Source: Deltaproteobacteria bacterium
Lineage (GTDB): Bacteria; CG2-30-53-67
Length of the DNA: 64,000 nt
Assembly (NCBI GenBank): GCA_013151235.1
Contig: JAADIO010000033.1
Location: 45,240-109,239 of the forward strand
Direction of reading: 5' to 3'
The notes beneath the pieces are model-generated. The model was not told where the DNA came from and made no database searches. It saw nothing but the letters and a program-made list of their open reading frames with translations. The position numbers and the translations under genes were made by a program. Positions 1 to 7,380 of the stretch are shown piece by piece; position 1 is the stretch's first letter, and each line of letters begins with the position of its first letter.

Positions 1-375
1 GTGACCCGGCAGTGGCAGATCGAGATTGGCCACGATCCCCCCCCCGGCCGGGTTCCTCTCGAAAGGAAGGTTCCTGTCATAGCGGGATGTCGCCGGGCGG
101 CTCAGGTGAAGCATGATCACGGCACTGCTGTGATCCACCCCCTGACGGTCCTTGACGGAGAGGAGTGCCCGGTTCTTCCCCGTATCGAACCGACTTCCAT
201 CCACCATCAGCCGCCACCCCAGGGATCGAGCGGCCATGCGGTCGGCATCCCAACGGATTCCATCGGCATAGGGTGAATCCGTCACCGTTCCGTCAAAGCT
301 CCTGATTCCAACAACGATGGATACGGAAACTGAGGTCAGAACAAGAATTGTAACAAAAACAAGGAGTATCTTCAT
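1..375 (-). CDS. fixH: FixH-family protein, cbb3 oxidase accessory (partial, C-terminus off the window)
   Basis: The reading frame opens at the ATG at 375 and stays open to base 1, so about 125 N-terminal residues are visible. The protein starts with one hydrophobic anchor (MKILLVFVTILVLTSVSVSI) followed by a periplasmic domain containing SPYADGIRWDAD, typical of FixH. FixH proteins help assemble or copper-load cbb3 oxidase together with CcoG and CcoI. Its ATG overlaps the ccoG stop codon (ATGA), so it is translationally coupled to ccoG and is the next gene of the same operon. The rest of the gene, and probably ccoI/ccoS, lies beyond the left edge. The family call rests on the anchor, the motif and the position. 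Confidence 0.75.
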   Translation of the reverse strand, partial: MKILLVFVTILVLTSVSVSIVVGIRSFDGTVTDSPYADGIRWDADRMAARSLGWRLMVDGSRFDTGKNRALLSVKDRQGVDHSSAVIMLHLSRPATSRYDRNLPFERNPAGGGIVANLDLPLPGH

Positions 376-1574
376 GGTGCCTCCGCCTTCCGGAAAGGGA
401 CCCCCTTTTCAATTCGGATAGAAAAGGGATCCGACTGCAGGACAAGATGAACGGAAAAACCGGCATGGTAACCGGCGATCGAAAGGAAAAGGGGAATCCG
501 CAAAGTTCCTCGTTCGGGTACGGATATCGGTCCGGCAGGTTTCAACCGGACGGACCTCCCCTCGGCCAAGACCTTGATTTTGAGCGGAACCGACCTCCGT
601 AGCCGATTCCGGATGGTCAGGTCAAATGCATTTACCGTCCAACCAGTCGCCGTTCGGCGGGGAGGAAACCCACTCTTCGCCATCAGGGTCACTTCGAGGG
701 GAGGGCGGTTCAAGATCATAAAAAGGACCAGAATCAGAAAAAAACACGTGAGAACTCCAAGGGGCAGGACATTCGGCCGGAAGGGGTGCATCCTTCCTCC
801 CGATTCCCCGAAACGATATTCCACGAGGGAAGGCGCTCCCTTCAGCTCCATCCGGCCGGCACAGGCATCAACACACTCCGAACACTGAATACAGCCCCGG
901 CTTCCCCCCTCTCGGATATCGATCCCCACAGGACAGGCGGCCACACAGGCACTGCACCGACCGCACTCCTCCTGTCGTTCTTTATCATAGACAATCCTGA
1001 GTGTCCGGGAATCGCAAATCGTATTCTGGATCATCGAATATGGACAAACTGTGGCACAGAAACGCTGCCGCAAGAAAAGGAGATCGCAGAAAACAAGGAG
1101 GGCCAACCCAGCCCAGATGCCGCCTGTCACCGGCCCTAAGTTCCCAGACACAAGACGGGCGGAAAACTCCTCCGGCGTCATAAAATACCAGATCAGGTCA
1201 GCCGCAACAAGGAGGCTTAAAAACACAACAATAATGATACCCGATACCCTGAAGATTAGCCGTCGGCCAGACGTAGGGGTGAGAAAGCGGGTTGCCTTCA
1301 GGAGGACCGTCTGGGGACAGGCCCATCCGCACCAAATCCGTCCGAAAAGAAGAGTCAGCAAAAGGAACAGCAGGATCAGGAAAATCAGCACCACCAGGAC
1401 GATAAAGAACTCATCCATCCAGATTGTCCTGCCAAAGAAATAGAGCCGTAGACGGGGGAGGTCGAAACGCAAGGCACTCTCGCCGCCCACCTTCAGAAAT
1501 GGAAGCCCCAGGAGGATGACCGGCTGGGCAAGAAGAACCCACCGTCTCAGCGTCTGAAATCGCTTATTCCTCAT
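372..1574 (-). CDS. ccoG: Cytochrome c oxidase accessory protein CcoG (FixG), polyferredoxin
   Basis: A 400-residue membrane protein with several helices in the N-terminal half, the motif CGWACPQT, and two ferredoxin-type [4Fe-4S] motifs in the middle (CGRCSACVAACP and CIQCSECVDAC). The C-terminal part is an Ig-like FixG domain. CcoG is known to support cbb3 assembly, probably by reducing copper before delivery to the CuB site. I chose the ATG at 1574 (MRNKRF) rather than an upstream start because it overlaps the end of ccoQ by a few bases, as expected for coupled genes; the upstream ten residues would lie inside ccoQ. It sits between ccoQ and fixH. Confidence 0.93.
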   Translation of the reverse strand: MRNKRFQTLRRWVLLAQPVILLGLPFLKVGGESALRFDLPRLRLYFFGRTIWMDEFFIVLVVLIFLILLFLLLTLLFGRIWCGWACPQTVLLKATRFLTPTSGRRLIFRVSGIIIVVFLSLLVAADLIWYFMTPEEFSARLVSGNLGPVTGGIWAGLALLVFCDLLFLRQRFCATVCPYSMIQNTICDSRTLRIVYDKERQEECGRCSACVAACPVGIDIREGGSRGCIQCSECVDACAGRMELKGAPSLVEYRFGESGGRMHPFRPNVLPLGVLTCFFLILVLFMILNRPPLEVTLMAKSGFPPRRTATGWTVNAFDLTIRNRLRRSVPLKIKVLAEGRSVRLKPAGPISVPERGTLRIPLFLSIAGYHAGFSVHLVLQSDPFSIRIEKGVPFRKAEAP

Positions 1575-1692
1575 CGTCCAGCATCTTGTATTTGGGTGCC
1601 TCAACTTTCCTGTGCCGTCCCCGTGAGTAGTAATAAAGTACGATTACTCCGTAGAGAATGACCAGAAAAAAACCATACCAGAAATAGGCCAT
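1564..1692 (-). CDS. ccoQ: CcoQ/FixQ-like small membrane subunit of cbb3 oxidase
   Basis: A 42-residue ORF starting MAYFWYGFFLVILYGVIV: one transmembrane helix, then a short basic and polar tail ending MLDDEE. Size, single N-terminal helix, charged tail and position between the CcoP-type helix gene and ccoG all match CcoQ, which stabilises cbb3 subunits in other bacteria. Its stop overlaps the start of ccoG. It is easily missed because of its length. Sequence conservation in this family is low, so the call rests mainly on topology and context. Confidence 0.75.
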   Translation of the reverse strand: MAYFWYGFFLVILYGVIVLYYYSRGRHRKVEAPKYKMLDDEE

Positions 1693-1706
1693 CGAAAATT
1701 CACTCC

Positions 1707-1892
1707 CTACTTCTCCAGAGACTGCTCATAGGCCTTGACCTGCGTCCATCCGCTGAAGACCGGCGTATAGGATCCAACGTAATAGATTCCCCATAGAATT
1801 GTCCCGATGTAGAAGATCAGCCATCCGATCGGAAGCTTTTTCGCCGTCTTCGGGTTATCCATGGCTTCAATGCTTTCAAATTCTTCCGTCAT
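1707..1892 (-). CDS. Detached CcoP (FixP) N-terminal transmembrane domain
   Basis: A 61-residue protein, MTEEFESIEAMDNPKTAKKL followed by one hydrophobic helix (IGWLIFYIGTILWGIYYV). This resembles the N-terminal membrane domain of CcoP, but there is no cytochrome c domain after it: the frame stops and ccoQ begins. I chose the ATG at 1892, preceded by GGAG within the last codons of the upstream gene. In canonical operons this helix is fused to two heme c domains; here a heme c domain appears instead on the end of the CcoO-type protein just upstream. See the finding on subunit rearrangement. Confidence 0.8.
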   Translation of the reverse strand: MTEEFESIEAMDNPKTAKKLPIGWLIFYIGTILWGIYYVGSYTPVFSGWTQVKAYEQSLEK

Positions 1893-1893
1893 A

Positions 1894-2838
1894 TCACTTC
1901 TCCTTTTGATTTTTCTCAATCGACCGGATAAAGGCGACCAGATTCCAGATCTCCTTGTTGCTCAATGTAGAGCTGAAGGAAGGCATCCCGCCCTTTGCCT
2001 TCCGTCCGGCGATCTCCTGGTTCTCCTGTGTGCCGTTTTGAATGATGCTAAAAATCGTACCGTCCGCAATATCCCCTTCCGTGGAGAGCCAGACAAGGTC
2101 CACCAGGCTTGGACCGATTTCCCCTTGTCCCTTCTCTCCGTGGCAAAAGACACACTTCGCCTCGAATTCATCTTCTCCCGCCTCAATGGCTTTGTCGTTG
2201 CCGGCATAGGGATTGACCTCCGGGATGGTCGCTGCTTCCGCCTCCCCTTCTTTTCTTGCCTGTGCCCGAATCACAGCTCCAAGCGTCTGGACATAGGAAA
2301 CAAGGGCATCAAGTTCACTCTTTCCTTTAAGCGCCTTGATTTCTTCCGGGCGGTAAGGAAATCCGAGGACATCCATATGCCTGGCGATCTCCTCCGGAGA
2401 AAGAGGGCGATCCTTCAGCCACCCGTAGACAGGCATGTCCGATTCAGGGTACATGAACCGTGGATTCTTGAAATGCCTGTAATGCCAAGCGTCCGGATAT
2501 TTCCCCCCCACCCTCGCTAAATCGGGACCGGTCCGCTTCGATCCCCAAAGAAAGGGACGGTCATACGCAAATTCCCCCGCCTTGGAGTATTCCCCGTAAC
2601 GCATCACTTCGGTCTTGAGCGGCCGAACAGTCTGGGTATGACAGTTAACGCACCCCTCCCGCTGGTATATATCCCGACCGGCAAGCTGGAGCGGAGTATA
2701 GGGTTTCACCCCGTCCAGGACGGGGTGCATCTCGTCCATGAACATGGGGACAAACATGGTCACCGTAGTTCCGATCAGAATCACAATGGTGGCCAACAGA
2801 GCAAAAATAACGGGTGATCTGTAAAGTTTTCCAGTCAT
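1894..2838 (-). CDS. ccoO: cbb3 oxidase subunit II (CcoO) fused to an extra cytochrome c domain
   Basis: A 314-residue membrane-anchored cytochrome. An N-terminal helix (residues about 8-34) is followed by a CcoO domain with the heme c motif CVNCH near residue 63 and a Met ligand candidate near 135 (MPVYGW). A linker of about 30 charged residues leads to a second domain with CVFCH near 229 and GGMPSF near 285, resembling a CcoP heme domain. Canonical CcoO has one heme and is about 200 residues. The ATG at 2838 is preferred over the GTG at 2844 because GGGGAGG lies five bases upstream. It passes electrons to CcoN, encoded immediately upstream. Confidence 0.9.
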   Translation of the reverse strand: MTGKLYRSPVIFALLATIVILIGTTVTMFVPMFMDEMHPVLDGVKPYTPLQLAGRDIYQREGCVNCHTQTVRPLKTEVMRYGEYSKAGEFAYDRPFLWGSKRTGPDLARVGGKYPDAWHYRHFKNPRFMYPESDMPVYGWLKDRPLSPEEIARHMDVLGFPYRPEEIKALKGKSELDALVSYVQTLGAVIRAQARKEGEAEAATIPEVNPYAGNDKAIEAGEDEFEAKCVFCHGEKGQGEIGPSLVDLVWLSTEGDIADGTIFSIIQNGTQENQEIAGRKAKGGMPSFSSTLSNKEIWNLVAFIRSIEKNQKEK

Positions 2839-2849
2839 CTTCACCTCCC

Positions 2850-4256
2850 CTATGCTGCCGCCACCGGAACATTTTTAGCCCGGCGGACAGTCATGAAAAT
2901 ATTATAGAGAAAAAAGAACATGCCCAAGGTAAAGATAATTCCTCCGACGGTTCGCATCTCCCAGTAGGGATAGTTTCGGGCCAGCGTCTCCACGAAGGTG
3001 TACTGGAGGTTTCCTTCGGGAGTCGTTGCCTTCCAGAGCGCGCCCTGCTGTATTCCGGTGATCCACATGGTTATGGAAAAGATCAATTGCCCCACGAGAA
3101 CCAGCCAGAAGTGGATGTTCGCGATCCCTTCGCTGTAGATCTCGGTATTATAGATCTTGGGAAGGACATAGTAGATCGAGGCCACAGCGGTCAGGGTTAC
3201 CCATCCCATGGTTCCCATGTGGACATGACCGGGAACCCAGTCGGTAAAGTGGACGAGGGAACTCACCACGCGGATTGCTTGGGTCGGTCCCTGGATCGTC
3301 TGGAGTCCGTAGAATGTGATGGCCAAGATAAAGAACTTTGTCAGGTAGTTTGTCCGCATCTTCGACCAGTCGGCCCCTACAGTGTAGTAACCGTTCACCA
3401 CTGATCCCCAAGAGGGAGCAATGAGAAAGATCGAAAAAGCAATGGCCACGGTCTGGAGCCAATCGGGAACAGGCGTATAGACAAGATGATGCGCACCGGT
3501 CCAGACATAGGCGAAGATGAGTGACCAGAAGGCAATGATTGACAGCCGGTGGCTGAAGATTGGGATGCCCGTCGATTTGGGGAGAAAATAGTAGAACATG
3601 GCCAGAAAAGGAGTGGTGAAGAGAAAACCGACGGCATTGTGGCCGTACCACCATTCGACATTGGCATCGTTCATCCCGGCAAAGAGGGAATAAGATTTAA
3701 ACCATCCAGCGGGGACAGCCAGATTGTTGACAATATAGAGGATGGCGATGGCGACAACCGTGGCGATAATATACCAGAGGGAGACGTACATCTGCTTTTC
3801 CTTGCGTTTGATGATGGTTCCAAAAATATTGATGGCCAGCATCACCCAGAGAATCACCACCCCGATATCAAGAGGCCACTCCAACTCGGCGTATTCCTTG
3901 GACTGGGTCATCCCCAGGAGAAGCGTCACCAGAGCAAGGGCAATCGCTGCATTAAAAAGATAGAGCTGGAAACGGGCCAGCCTAGGAAAGAGGAGCGGCC
4001 GTCTCGTCAGACGCATGGTGATATAATAGAAGAGAGCAAAGATCACCCCCACACCCAAGCCGAAAGCCATGATGTTGGTATGAACAGTCCGAATCCGGCC
4101 ATAGGTAAAAAGTGGCGGGACATTGAAGGCTGGATGCCAGAGCTGAATCGAGATCCAGAGACCGAAGACGATCCCCACGACCCCCCAGAAGATCGAGGAA
4201 TAGATAAACCCCGCAACTGTCTGGTGGTCATAATCATAGGTGTCGGAAAAAGCCAT
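2850..4256 (-). CDS. ccoN: cbb3-type cytochrome c oxidase catalytic subunit CcoN
   Basis: A 468-residue heme-copper oxidase subunit I of the C family, about 12 membrane helices. Visible metal ligands are His59 (low-spin heme), His206 in WWYGHNAVGF and His256-His257 (CuB), and His344/His346 in VPGHVHMGT (hemes). Tyr250 in FAYVWTGAHH is placed like the cross-linked active-site tyrosine of cbb3 enzymes. It reduces oxygen to water and pumps protons at low oxygen. It is the first gene of the cbb3 operon; AGAGGAGG precedes the start codon. No FNR-type box was convincing in the 180 bases upstream. Confidence 0.96.
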   Translation of the reverse strand: MAFSDTYDYDHQTVAGFIYSSIFWGVVGIVFGLWISIQLWHPAFNVPPLFTYGRIRTVHTNIMAFGLGVGVIFALFYYITMRLTRRPLLFPRLARFQLYLFNAAIALALVTLLLGMTQSKEYAELEWPLDIGVVILWVMLAINIFGTIIKRKEKQMYVSLWYIIATVVAIAILYIVNNLAVPAGWFKSYSLFAGMNDANVEWWYGHNAVGFLFTTPFLAMFYYFLPKSTGIPIFSHRLSIIAFWSLIFAYVWTGAHHLVYTPVPDWLQTVAIAFSIFLIAPSWGSVVNGYYTVGADWSKMRTNYLTKFFILAITFYGLQTIQGPTQAIRVVSSLVHFTDWVPGHVHMGTMGWVTLTAVASIYYVLPKIYNTEIYSEGIANIHFWLVLVGQLIFSITMWITGIQQGALWKATTPEGNLQYTFVETLARNYPYWEMRTVGGIIFTLGMFFFLYNIFMTVRRAKNVPVAAA

Positions 4257-4440
4257 GATTTCCCTCCTCTTGAATGTAATGAAATTCCCCTGTCAAGTAC
4301 AGGGCCTCTAAAGTGGTGCCGGGTAAGCCCCGGTTCACTCTCCAACGGGTTTACTAAAAAGATTTACCAACGCTCGCTTTTGTTGTTTTCGGGTTTGTTG
4401 TAAATTGTTCAGCAATATTAATCAGTTGAGAGAGGGGTCC

Positions 4441-4615
4441 ATGTTCTACTCCAAAGACCACAAAACCAGCTACTTATTCGATCCTTTCGAGTTCCTGAGG
4501 GAAGCAAAGACGCAAGTTGCTTACACAATCCTGGACACATCTCTTCCGGGAGGAGATCCTTCCCGATCTATCCGTAGAGAAACTTGCTCCTTATATCTTG
4601 ACCAAAAAGGTGTGA
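4441..4615 (+). pseudogene. Decayed 5' end of an IS transposase (frameshifted and truncated)
   Basis: From the ATG at 4441 the frame reads MFYSKDHKTSYLFDPFEF, like the N-terminus of transposases of the IS1182-like/InsH N-terminal-domain group. The homology then moves to the next frame near 4500-4507, reading KQRRKLLTQSW and LFREEILPDLSVEKLAP, and stops at TGA 4613-4615. So one indel has broken the frame and the remaining roughly 400 codons of a transposase are gone. No terminal inverted repeats were recognised. The family assignment is from memory of the conserved opening motif, not a search. Confidence 0.7.
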
Positions 4616-4706
4616 ACCTCCAAACAACTTCTGTTGCCTGATACGCCATGGAGTATCAGGCCAAGCTTTGAAGTAAAAAACAAGAATACGGTGGCATTTG
4701 AGGGCC

Positions 4707-4832
4707 CCAGGGCGGCCTCGTCTTCGTTACGCTCCCTGCGCCGCACCACAGGGGGCACGCCTCAGTCCCATGCCTTGACGAGACCGCCCTGCAGCCCTCT
4801 CGGTACGTCACAGTATTTGCGAACAGGACCAC
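4707..4832. repeat. Dispersed hairpin repeat, copy A
   Basis: This stretch matches 24628-24748 over most of its length (shared blocks include GCTCCCTGC, CACAGGGGG, ACGCCTTGA and GAACAGGACCAC). Copy A contains an imperfect inverted repeat, CAGGGCGGCCTCGTC against GACGAGACCGCCCTG, with one mismatch, enclosing about 55 bases. It contains no plausible gene. It lies between the transposase relic and the Rrf2 regulator and is probably a non-coding mobile or REP-like sequence. Confidence 0.7.
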
Positions 4833-4859
4833 TTAGGCAATACCGCGCGTATTTGGTTC

Positions 4860-5300
4860 TCATTCAGGGAACGGGAAAGCATCCAGTCCTGTTGCTCTTG
4901 AAGAATGCAGCAGGTTGTCAAAGGTATAGGATTTCAGTTGTTCTTTCACCACTTCCTGAATTGCCAACCAGACGGGATGGACTGTACAGAACGGGCTTCG
5001 ATGGCATCCCCGCTCCTTAATGACACAGTCGTTGAGTCCCACGCCCCCATCTTCGATGCAGTTGATTACATCGTAGAGTGAGATCTCTGCCGGTTTTTTG
5101 AGGAGATGCACCCCACCACCCACGCCCCGGCTCGATTCTACCAGTTTTTCCCTCGCCAGTTTCTGGACAATCTTCGGGAGAAAACTGGAAGGAATTTCCA
5201 TCGTCCCGGCGATCTCTGCGACCGAGGCTTTGGTCTCCGGCCTGCCGGAAAGGAAAAGAACGCAACGAACTGCATAGTCTGTCTCACGTGTGATCCGCAT
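4860..5300 (-). CDS. Rrf2-family Fe-S transcriptional regulator
   Basis: A 146-residue protein beginning MRITRETDYAVRCVLFL, the invariant opening of Rrf2 proteins, followed by the winged helix with IPSSFLPKIVQKL and the GGVHLLK wing. Three cysteines near residues 92-105 (C-x6-C-x5-C) are arranged almost as in IscR and NsrR, which use a Fe-S cluster to sense iron-sulfur status or nitric oxide. It stands alone, next to the cbb3 operon but separated from it by the repeat. Its promoter contains a palindrome that may be its own operator. Target genes cannot be read from this window. Confidence 0.92.
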   Translation of the reverse strand: MRITRETDYAVRCVLFLSGRPETKASVAEIAGTMEIPSSFLPKIVQKLAREKLVESSRGVGGGVHLLKKPAEISLYDVINCIEDGGVGLNDCVIKERGCHRSPFCTVHPVWLAIQEVVKEQLKSYTFDNLLHSSRATGLDAFPFPE

Positions 5301-5307
5301 AATTAAA

Positions 5308-5340
5308 GAGTAAATTACTCCTGTTTGAGGGAGGTGTCAA
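5308..5340 (-). promoter_or_regulatory. Promoter and putative self-operator of the Rrf2 gene
   Basis: On the minus strand TTGACA (5340-5335) is followed after exactly 17 bases by TAATTT (5317-5312). The perfect palindrome GAGTAAATTACTC (5308-5320) covers the -10 box. Only 11 bases separate the -10 from the ATG, so transcription would start two to five bases before the start codon and the mRNA would be nearly leaderless. Confidence 0.65.
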
Positions 5341-5728
5341 CCCTTTTTTCAGGCGATCGTAATAAAATCTTTAACAACAACCCAAGACCCTACGATTACA
5401 GGGAGAAAGAATATGCTTATGAAGCATACCATACGGAAAGCAGGCCTGACTCGGAGCACCGAAAGCCATTACTGCAACCGAGCACCATCATCTATTGGCC
5501 CGTATCTTTTTATAAGATGTTCAGAAGCAAAAAATGGACCTTCTGGATAATTTTAAATAGTTGAGGAATACTCGTCCAGCCATGCACAGACCTGTCGGGA
5601 TAATTTCTGCAGGGATATGGAAGGTTCTTTCCGGATCCGTGTGCCGATCCGGTGTTACGCGTGTGCCAAAATCAGCTGCCCAAAGGGGGGCATCAAAGCG
5701 ATGTTCTTTGGGCGTCGATTCTTTACTT
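5341..5728. other. Intergenic stretch without a recognisable gene
   Basis: The only ORFs here are short, with odd composition and no ribosome-binding site. A frame at 5557-5728 (plus) is rich in cysteine (RCYACAKISCPKGG) but has no good start codon and runs into the neighbouring gene antisense. No hairpin, tRNA or clear promoter was seen. It may be a gene remnant. Confidence 0.4.
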
Positions 5729-6526
5729 TCACCCGAAATAGAGGTGTACCCGGTCTCCCCGGAGGATTCCGGTCTTCTCCTGGGCGCTTCCCATGAAACA
5801 GAAGATCTCCATCAGATCAAAGCTGTTAAGGATGATTCCGGGAGCGTCGGTCCGGTTCTCCGCATAGGATTGATAGAACCCGCGAAACTTTTTGCCGCCG
5901 ATCTCGACAACAAAATCCTGATTCTCGAAGGCCTCCAGATGTTGCCGCTGAATATTGGTAATCAGGTTGCCGAAACGATCCACATGAATCACCTCTCCCC
6001 GCAACCGATCTTCGCTGATCAGCAACTGGGGGATGTTCAACTGTTTGTAGTCGGAGATTTCCGGCCCCATCTTTTCCCGGCTCACCCCTCGGGAGAGCCA
6101 GGCCGCAACGGGGGCGAAGATATCCCGGCCGTGGAACGTCCGGCTGACCGGCTTTCGCATATACCTGTCCGCTGTAATCTCCCGTACCGTACACCTTCCA
6201 GCGTCGGCAAAAAGGAGGGAAAGCGCTCCGTTATCCGGGGCCAGAAAAATGGAATTCTCCCATTCCACGAGAAGCGGCCGCCTTCCCGTTCCGACACCGG
6301 GATCGACCACAACGAGATGAATCGTCCCTTCGGGAAAGTATCGACAGGAACAGGAGAGTGTGTAAAGAGCCTCTTCCACATTGTGTCGCTCAATCTCATG
6401 GGTCAGGTCAACGATCCGGACCTCTGGATTGACGGCCAGGATCACTCCCTTCATGATGCCCACAAAGGGGTCCCGGTATCCGAAATCGGTAATCAGTGTA
6501 ATGGTTGGGATCGTCGTTTCCGTCAT
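5729..6526 (-). CDS. SAM hydrolase / SAM hydroxide adenosyltransferase (DUF62 family)
   Basis: A 265-residue protein starting with TLITDFGYRDPFVGIMKG, the characteristic N-terminal motif of the family, followed by VDPGVGTGRRPL and LAPDNGALS, and a C-terminal barrel with GEVIHVDRFGNLITNI. These enzymes split S-adenosylmethionine to adenosine and methionine using water-derived hydroxide; the physiological role is unclear. It is the last gene of the long minus-strand block that begins with ribD, separated from recO by 50 bases. The full length matches the family. Confidence 0.9.
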   Translation of the reverse strand: MTETTIPTITLITDFGYRDPFVGIMKGVILAVNPEVRIVDLTHEIERHNVEEALYTLSCSCRYFPEGTIHLVVVDPGVGTGRRPLLVEWENSIFLAPDNGALSLLFADAGRCTVREITADRYMRKPVSRTFHGRDIFAPVAAWLSRGVSREKMGPEISDYKQLNIPQLLISEDRLRGEVIHVDRFGNLITNIQRQHLEAFENQDFVVEIGGKKFRGFYQSYAENRTDAPGIILNSFDLMEIFCFMGSAQEKTGILRGDRVHLYFG

Positions 6527-6576
6527 TCTTCCCTCCTGCGGTTTGGGGATCGAACTTACGGTGTACCATTCTCCCT

Positions 6577-7344
6577 CTACAGAGTCAAGCCGCCGATCTC
6601 TTTACGGAGTTTTTCGAGAAACACATAAGAGCGGATTTCCCGGCCGAGAAGGTTCCGGAAATAGAGATGGAGCAACTCCCGCAGCTCCCTGTTCAACTTC
6701 CGTTCCAGTCGTATATGTCCAAGACGTTCTTCCGTCAGAGTGAGGACCTCCTCCCAGAAGCGAAGGCACCCGCGGGAGAGCGCGGTTCCCTCGTCGGTGC
6801 GCCCCCGACACTTCCGGCAGAGAATTCCCCCCTGACGGAGGGAAAACCGAAAGGGCTCCGTCCCGCCGCCGCATTGCACACAGGCATTCATCTTTGGGGC
6901 GAAACCCGCCAGCACAAGCAGCCGGATTTCGAAAATCCGGAGAATCGGTTCCGTTTCAACGACTTCCTGCAGACGGTTCAGGGTCTGCAAAAGAAGCTGA
7001 AAAATTTCCGGTGCAGCCTCCCGTTCAGGTAAAAGGCCCAGTACAAGCTCCGCCAGATATTGACCGGAAGCAGAACGAAAAAGGTCCTCCCGGACCCTTC
7101 TGAAGGAATGGAGAATGTCGAAATGATTGATGTTGACCAGGTTTTTCTCTTCCCGGTCGAAGTAGATGAGCGTACCGTGCGTAAGCGTCTCCAGGGCGGG
7201 TCCGAAACGGCTTTTGAGGCGCCGGGCGCCCCGAGCCAGACCGGCCAGTTTGCCGTGGTCCGGTGTCAGGAAGGTTACGATCCGGTCGGCATCCCGGTAA
7301 TCAATCTTCCGAAGGACAATCGATTCCGAAGAGTAGAGGGGCAT
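6577..7344 (-). CDS. recO: DNA repair protein RecO
   Basis: A 255-residue protein with an N-terminal OB fold (SSESIVLRKIDYRDADRIV, GLARGARRLKSRFG) and a C-terminal helical domain holding a zinc site (CVQCGGG...CRKCRG). RecO works with RecF/RecR to load RecA on SSB-coated single-stranded DNA. The start at 7344 has AGGA four bases away. It follows mgtE by 36 bases in the same direction; the era-recO vicinity is common in many bacteria, here with mgtE between them. Confidence 0.94.
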   Translation of the reverse strand: MPLYSSESIVLRKIDYRDADRIVTFLTPDHGKLAGLARGARRLKSRFGPALETLTHGTLIYFDREEKNLVNINHFDILHSFRRVREDLFRSASGQYLAELVLGLLPEREAAPEIFQLLLQTLNRLQEVVETEPILRIFEIRLLVLAGFAPKMNACVQCGGGTEPFRFSLRQGGILCRKCRGRTDEGTALSRGCLRFWEEVLTLTEERLGHIRLERKLNRELRELLHLYFRNLLGREIRSYVFLEKLRKEIGGLTL

Positions 7345-7380
7345 ATCTTCCTGTCCGTTGGGGGGGGCGATGCCGCTGTG

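Noticed and set aside
5557..5728. Cysteine-rich frame (plus) that might be a small zinc protein
   Set aside because: No proper start codon, no ribosome-binding site, and it runs into a real gene on the other strand.
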